A stretch of 9,493 nt of DNA from Candidatus Woesearchaeota archaeon (lineage in GTDB: Archaea; Nanobdellota; Nanobdellia; Woesearchaeales; UBA525): positions 1 through 9,493 of the forward strand of contig JAJPEB010000039.1 in assembly GCA_023252315.1 (NCBI GenBank). The letters are read 5' to 3'. Numbering within the stretch: position 1 is the first letter of the stretch; every line of letters begins with the position of its first letter. The notes beneath the pieces are model-generated. The model did no database searches. It was not told the DNA's origin and saw only the letters and a program-made list of their open reading frames with translations. A program made the position numbers and the translations under genes. Positions 5,988-9,493 of this stretch are shown in pieces.

Positions 5988-7148
5988 ATGATGTCGCTCG
6001 TCCTCAACGCCGGCAGCTCGAGCGTGAAGTTCTCCCTCTACGACGGCGATCGCGCGGTGATCGAGGGCGCGATCGAGCGCATCGGCACGCGCAAGGCGAC
6101 GCTCGCGTACTCGGACATGCGCGAGGCGAGCGCCGCAGGCGAGCGTCGCAGCCGCGCCGTCACGGCGACGACGTACGCGCAGGCGGGCGCGATCGTCGAG
6201 GGGCTCATCGGCGACGCGCGCCCTGCGCTCGTCGCGCACAGGGTCGTGCACGGCGCCTCGCGCACGCACGCCCAGCGCATCACGCCCGCGCTCGTGGCGC
6301 AGCTCAAGCGGCTCGTCCCCCTCGCCCCGCTGCACCTGCCGCACAACATCGCGCTCATCGAGGCCGCGCGCCGCCGCTGGGACGCGGCGCACGTCGCGTG
6401 CTTCGACACGGCGTTCCACGCCGCCATGCCCGACGTCGCGCGCACGTACGCGATCCCGCAGCGGCTCGCGAGGAAGCACGGCATCGTGCGCTACGGCTTC
6501 CACGGCATCGCGCACGAGGCGCTCGCGAGGGAGGCCGCGGCGCGCATGGCCAGGCCCCTCTCGTCGCTGCGCATGATCACGTGCCAGCTCGGCTCGGGCG
6601 CGAGCCTGTGCGCGGTCAGGGGCGGCAGGAGCGTCGACACGACGATGGGCTACACGCCGCTCGAGGGGCTCGTCATGGGCACGCGCTCGGGCAGCATCGA
6701 CCCCGCGATCCCGCTGCTGCTCGCGCAGCACGAGAGGATGGCGCCGCGCGAGGCCATGCGCATCCTCGAGCAGGAGAGCGGGCTGCTCGCGCTCGGGGGC
6801 AGCAGCGACGTGCGCGACCTGCTCGCAAGGGGGCGCAAGGGCGACAGGAAGGCGGCGCTCGCGCTCGACGTGTTCGCGTCGCATGTGCGCAAGGGCATCG
6901 GCGCGTACGTCGCTACGCTCGGCCGCGTGGACGCGATCGTGCTCGGGGGCGGCGTCTCGCGCTCGCCCGAGATGCGCGCCCGCATGCTCTCAGGGCTCGA
7001 GGGGCTCGGGATCGCGCTCGATCGCAAGAGGATATCCGCGGGGATGCCTGCGAGGATCAGCAAGGGGAAGGTCGAGGTCTGGGCCATCGACGCCGACGAG
7101 CAGGCGCACATGCTGCGCTGCGCGAGGGCGGCGCTGCGAAAGGGATGA
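5988..7148 (+). CDS. ackA: Acetate kinase, divergent
   Basis: The predicted reaction is acetyl phosphate + ADP to acetate + ATP in the cytoplasm. The 386-aa length is close to the usual 400. ASKHA-fold motifs present: LVLNAGSSSVKF (Asn7, Ser10, Ser12, Lys14), HRVVHG (Arg85), CFDTAFH (Asp140), RYGFHGIAH (His172), MGYTPLEG and GTRSGSIDPA (Arg233), and SSDVRDLL. These match the substrate and transition-state residues known from Methanosarcina thermophila Ack (Asn7, Arg91, Asp148, His180, Arg241). Three positions differ: HLGNG is QLGSG (Gln200, Ser203), and the GIGEN loop reads GGGVSRSPEMR (320-330), one residue shorter and without the magnesium-associated Glu (Glu384 in M. thermophila). The start is ATG 5988 or 5991; GAGGG lies upstream of both. 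NAGSSS argues against butyrate kinase. It is cotranscribed with xfp and convergent with pyrF. The family call is firm; the exact phosphoryl donor and acyl substrate are less certain. Confidence 0.9.
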   Translation: MMSLVLNAGSSSVKFSLYDGDRAVIEGAIERIGTRKATLAYSDMREASAAGERRSRAVTATTYAQAGAIVEGLIGDARPALVAHRVVHGASRTHAQRITPALVAQLKRLVPLAPLHLPHNIALIEAARRRWDAAHVACFDTAFHAAMPDVARTYAIPQRLARKHGIVRYGFHGIAHEALAREAAARMARPLSSLRMITCQLGSGASLCAVRGGRSVDTTMGYTPLEGLVMGTRSGSIDPAIPLLLAQHERMAPREAMRILEQESGLLALGGSSDVRDLLARGRKGDRKAALALDVFASHVRKGIGAYVATLGRVDAIVLGGGVSRSPEMRARMLSGLEGLGIALDRKRISAGMPARISKGKVEVWAIDADEQAHMLRCARAALRKG

Positions 7149-7176
7149 TCGTACGTTCCGCTTCTTTACGAGCTGT

Positions 7177-8028
7177 CTACTTCCACTGCCCGATCTCGTC
7201 GTTGAGCCTTCGCAGCGCCCGCACCGCGGCGGCCCCGTAGTCGCCTGTGCCTTCCTTCTCGTACGCGTACATGATGCCCGACGACGAGTTGATCCTGCAC
7301 AGCGAGAGGTCGTAGCCCGCGTCCCTGAGCGCGCGCACGGTCTTCTCCGCGCTGGCGCCCTGCGCGCCGACGCCCGGGATGAGCAGCGGGATCTCCTTGC
7401 CCGATGACGCGAAGAGACGCGCGATGCGCGAGAGCTCGTCGGGATACGTCGCGCCGACGACCGCGCCCGTGCCGGGCTGCGCCCAGGAGGAGACAAGCTC
7501 GCTCGCGACGCGCAGCCACAGCGGATCGCCGTCGACGACCAGATCCTGGATGTCACGCGCGCCCGGGTTCGACGTGCGCACGAGCACGTAGCAGCCCTTG
7601 CCCGAGGTGCTGCGCGCGACGAACGGCGCGATCGAGTCGCGGCCCATGTACGGCGCCACCGTGACCGCGTCCGCACGCAACGCGTCGTACGCCGCGCTCG
7701 CGTACGCCTCGCTCGTCTTGCCGATGTCGGCGCGCTTCGCGTCGAGGATGAAGGGCACCTCGAGCTCCCTCGCGCGCACGATGACCTTCTCGAGCGCGCG
7801 CATCCCTGAGACGCCATGGCGCTCGTAGAACGCGCTGTTGAGCTTGATCGCGCCCGGCACGCAGCGCTCGCGCGCGAAGGCGTCGAGGATCCCGATGCAG
7901 AACGCCGCGATCGCGTGCTCGGGGTCGCCCTGGATAGGAAGCCTCTCGGGATCGAGCCCCACGCACGCGATGCTGCCCGTGCGCTGCGCGGACTCCTTGA
8001 GGAAGGCGGTGAACGATTGCTGGTGCAT
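7177..8028 (-). CDS. pyrF: Orotidine-5'-phosphate decarboxylase, type 2
   Basis: This enzyme catalyses the last step of de novo UMP synthesis, OMP to UMP + CO2, in a cytoplasmic TIM barrel. Its 283 aa and the DAKRADI signature place it in the longer type 2 subfamily, not the ~210-aa form usual in archaea. The Lys-Asp-Lys-Asp active-site residues are visible: Lys62 in IKLNSAFYE, and Asp96, Lys98 and Asp101 in DAKRADIG. Other type 2 landmarks are CVGLDP (22-27), TVAPYMG, VRTSNPGA, VVGATYP and LIPGVGAQG. The odd feature is NSSSGIMYA (247-255), where the family normally has N-S-S/A-S-R or SSRG with an Arg that binds the OMP phosphate; the codon at 7279-7281 gives Ser. The ATG at 8026-8028 is backed by a TTTTAAA box 27 nt upstream, predicting a leaderless mRNA. 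The gene ends 28 bp from ack and is divergent from pyrD. Confidence 0.95.
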   Translation of the reverse strand: MHQQSFTAFLKESAQRTGSIACVGLDPERLPIQGDPEHAIAAFCIGILDAFARERCVPGAIKLNSAFYERHGVSGMRALEKVIVRARELEVPFILDAKRADIGKTSEAYASAAYDALRADAVTVAPYMGRDSIAPFVARSTSGKGCYVLVRTSNPGARDIQDLVVDGDPLWLRVASELVSSWAQPGTGAVVGATYPDELSRIARLFASSGKEIPLLIPGVGAQGASAEKTVRALRDAGYDLSLCRINSSSGIMYAYEKEGTGDYGAAAVRALRRLNDEIGQWK

Positions 8029-8051
8029 CGGCGCTGGGCGAGGGGGAGAGG

Positions 8052-8058
8052 TTTAAAA
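8052..8058 (-). promoter_or_regulatory. TATA box of pyrF
   Basis: On the minus strand this reads TTTTAAA, centred 27 nt before the pyrF ATG at 8028. That implies a leaderless transcript. No clear BRE-like A-rich stretch precedes it. Confidence 0.6.
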
Positions 8059-8080
8059 GCGTGGCGCTCGCGGGGGACCG

Positions 8081-8093
8081 GAAACGCTTATAT
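8081..8093 (+). promoter_or_regulatory. BRE/TATA promoter of pyrD
   Basis: GAAACGCTTATAT combines a BRE-like GAAAC with TTATAT centred about 25.5 nt before the GTG at 8116. This predicts a leaderless pyrD mRNA starting at that GTG. It lies about 35 bp from the divergent pyrF TATA box in an 87-bp gap. Confidence 0.6.
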
Positions 8094-8115
8094 CCCACCG
8101 CGGAGGCGGGAGCGC

Positions 8116-9177
8116 GTGCTCTACAAGGACGTCGTGCGGCCGCTGCTCTTCCTCGGAGATCCCGAGCGCGCCCACGAGCGCGCGGCGCACGCGCTCTCGG
8201 GCTACGCGAGGAGCTCGCTCCTGCGCGCGGCGATGGCGGGCTGCTGGCGCTACGAGCACCCGGCGCTGCGCACCACGGTCGCGGGCATCTCGTTCCCCAA
8301 CCCCGTCGGGCTCGCGGCGGGCTTCGACAAGGACGCGGCGCTCGTGCAGGGCGTGCCGTGCCTGGGCTTCGGCTTCCTCGAGGTGGGCGCGGTCACCGCG
8401 CTCGCGCAGCCGGGCAACCCCAGGCCACGGCTCTTCCGGCTCGTCAAGGATGAGGCGATCATCAACCGCATGGGATCGAACAACCTCGGCGCGGACGAGA
8501 TCGCGCGCAGGCTCGCGGCGTCGCGCAGGGGGATCCCCGTCGGCGCGAACATCGGCAAGTCGAAGGCGGTGCCGATCGGCAAGGCGAGCGCGGATTACCT
8601 CGCGAGCTTCTCGCGTCTCGCGCCCGTCGTGGACTACGTCACGGTGAACGTCTCGTCGCCGAACACGCCCGGGCTGCGGTCGCTGCAGGGACGCGCGCAG
8701 CTGCGCGCGCTGCTCGGCGCGCTGCAGAAGGCGAACGCGCGCAAGGTGCCCATCTTCGTGAAGATCGCGCCGGACCTCACGCGCGCGCAGGTCGAGGACG
8801 TGATCGCGGTCGCGCTCGCGGCGCGCATCGCAGGCATCGTCGCGACGAACACGACGCTCGCGCGCGACGGGCTCGTGTCGGGCGTGCGCGAGGAGGGCGG
8901 GCTCTCCGGCAGGCCGCTCACCCAGCGCTCGCGCGAGCACGTGCGCCACATCCGCAAGAGGACGAAGGGCAGGCTCCCGATCATCGGCGTCGGCGGCGTC
9001 TTCACGGCGGACGACGCGTACGAGATGATCCGCGCGGGGGCCTCGCTCGTGCAGCTCTACACGGGGCTCATCTACGAGGGGCCGGGGATCGCGAGCCGCA
9101 TCAACGAGGGGCTCGTGCGCAGGCTGCAGGCGGACGGCTATGCCACTGTCGCGGACGCGGTCGGCACGAAGGCCTGA
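8116..9177 (+). CDS. pyrD: Dihydroorotate dehydrogenase, class 2 (quinone-type)
   Basis: This FMN enzyme oxidises dihydroorotate to orotate, the fourth step of UMP synthesis; class 2 members pass electrons to membrane quinones. It has 353 aa, the class 2 length. The N-terminus (YKDVVRPLLFLGDPERAHERAAHAL) is the amphipathic helical extension that docks class 2 enzymes on the membrane. It is followed by NPVGLAAGFDKD (62-73), FLEVGAVT, INRMGSNN (117-123; usually INRMGFNN), and NVSSPNTPGLR (178-188) with the class 2 catalytic Ser at 181. FMN/phosphate-binding segments GLSGRPL (262-268), IIGVGGV (289-295) and YTGLIYEGP also match. The GTG start is chosen because the TATA box lies ~26 nt upstream and the protein then begins exactly like class 2 homologues. 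The open frame extends upstream to 7816, but that part is antisense to pyrF. It converges with the next gene. Confidence 0.95.
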   Translation: MLYKDVVRPLLFLGDPERAHERAAHALSGYARSSLLRAAMAGCWRYEHPALRTTVAGISFPNPVGLAAGFDKDAALVQGVPCLGFGFLEVGAVTALAQPGNPRPRLFRLVKDEAIINRMGSNNLGADEIARRLAASRRGIPVGANIGKSKAVPIGKASADYLASFSRLAPVVDYVTVNVSSPNTPGLRSLQGRAQLRALLGALQKANARKVPIFVKIAPDLTRAQVEDVIAVALAARIAGIVATNTTLARDGLVSGVREEGGLSGRPLTQRSREHVRHIRKRTKGRLPIIGVGGVFTADDAYEMIRAGASLVQLYTGLIYEGPGIASRINEGLVRRLQADGYATVADAVGTKA

Positions 9178-9208
9178 GAGGGGACGCTGCCAGAATCACG
9201 CGCTCGCG

Positions 9209-9493
9209 CTACGCCGCGCGGCCCAGGCGCGTGCCATGCGTCGCCATGTCGACGATCCACGATGCGTTGCCATCCCTCACGAGCGCCTGGGTGTCGGTGA
9301 GCGGGACGATGCGCCGCGCCTTCCCGTACTTGGCGACGATGCGCCGGTACGTCCCCGCGTACCTCCGGTCGCCCGCGTGCGGCAGGATGACCGCCCGCAG
9401 GAGCCGCAGGCCGCGATGGGCCGCGAGCCTCGCAGAGCCCCCGCCGCTGCGCGGCCGCTCGGGCTCGATGAGGTCGCCCGCGAGCACGGAGCC
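9209..9493 (-). CDS. Probable peptidase S51 (dipeptidase E-like) protein, C-terminal part
   Basis: The frame is open from the right edge to the TAG at 9209-9211, giving about 94 residues; the N-terminal half or more is outside the window. The visible part begins GSVLAGDLIEP, then GLRLLRAVILPHAG, and later RIVPLTDTQALVRDG. This order (a residue pair after a likely S-A dipeptide, a GL-LL-x-V-x-PH strand, and a T-D-x-x-ALV-x-DG strand near the end) resembles the C-terminal half of S51 serine peptidases and cyanophycinase-like class I amidotransferase folds. If so, the nucleophile Ser of the G-x-S-A-G motif would sit two codons beyond the edge. The PH-A-G string also recalls MEMO proteins, but there it is N-terminal. 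The GTG at 9485-9487 is inside this conserved stretch and is probably not the start. Confidence 0.5.
   Translation of the reverse strand, partial: GSVLAGDLIEPERPRSGGGSARLAAHRGLRLLRAVILPHAGDRRYAGTYRRIVAKYGKARRIVPLTDTQALVRDGNASWIVDMATHGTRLGRAA

Noticed and set aside
3461..6007. An 848-codon frame antisense to xfp
   Set aside because: The translation is Arg/Val/Leu/Glu-biased without recognisable domains, while the opposite strand is an unmistakable phosphoketolase.
5934..6884. A 316-codon frame antisense to acetate kinase
   Set aside because: It is Arg/Ala-rich without motifs, and the + strand carries clear acetate kinase motifs throughout.
7816..8115. Upstream extension of the pyrD frame
   Set aside because: It runs antisense through pyrF and both promoters. 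Class 2 PyrD proteins begin with the segment encoded from 8116.

Overview
The window is G+C-rich (roughly two thirds by eye) and looks archaeal. Four of the five genes whose 5' ends lie in the window have an A/T-rich TATA-like box centred about 25-28 nt before the start codon. Two of these boxes are preceded by a purine-rich BRE-like stretch. That spacing puts transcription initiation at or next to the start codon, so these mRNAs are probably leaderless. AGG is a common arginine codon. The C-terminal helical module of the large coiled-coil protein resembles one I associate with DPANN archaea (Woesearchaeota/Pacearchaeota-like). The DPANN placement is an inference; the archaeal placement is stronger.

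Layout from left to right. (1) The C-terminal part of an endonuclease III (nth), cut by the left edge, on +. (2) A convergent small helical protein of unknown function (127 aa, -). (3) Divergent from it, a 758-aa protein with a disordered N-terminus, a small globular domain, a long coiled coil and a C-terminal helical module (+). (4) After a pyrimidine-rich terminator-like tract, a two-gene operon: phosphoketolase (xfp) followed 25 nt later by a divergent acetate kinase (ack), both +. (5) pyrF (type 2 OMP decarboxylase, -), convergent with ack. (6) Divergent from pyrF across 87 bp, pyrD (class 2 dihydroorotate dehydrogenase, +). (7) At the right edge, on -, the C-terminal part of a probable peptidase S51 (dipeptidase E-like) protein.

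Metabolically, Xfp would cleave xylulose-5-phosphate and/or fructose-6-phosphate to acetyl phosphate, and Ack would use it to make ATP and acetate. This is a compact fermentative substrate-level phosphorylation module that needs no phosphotransacetylase. PyrD and PyrF catalyse the fourth and last steps of de novo UMP synthesis and sit back to back with separate promoters. Nth is base-excision repair.

The most notable points are the archaeal xfp-ack operon with an acetate kinase that lacks the usual GIGEN-loop glutamate, the uniform leaderless promoter geometry (which moves several start codons), an identical 14-bp BRE/TATA element before two genes, a series of W-x-x-D motifs in the coiled-coil protein, and a PyrF with Ser at the usual phosphate-binding Arg. 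I found no CRISPR array, rRNA, tRNA or insertion sequence.
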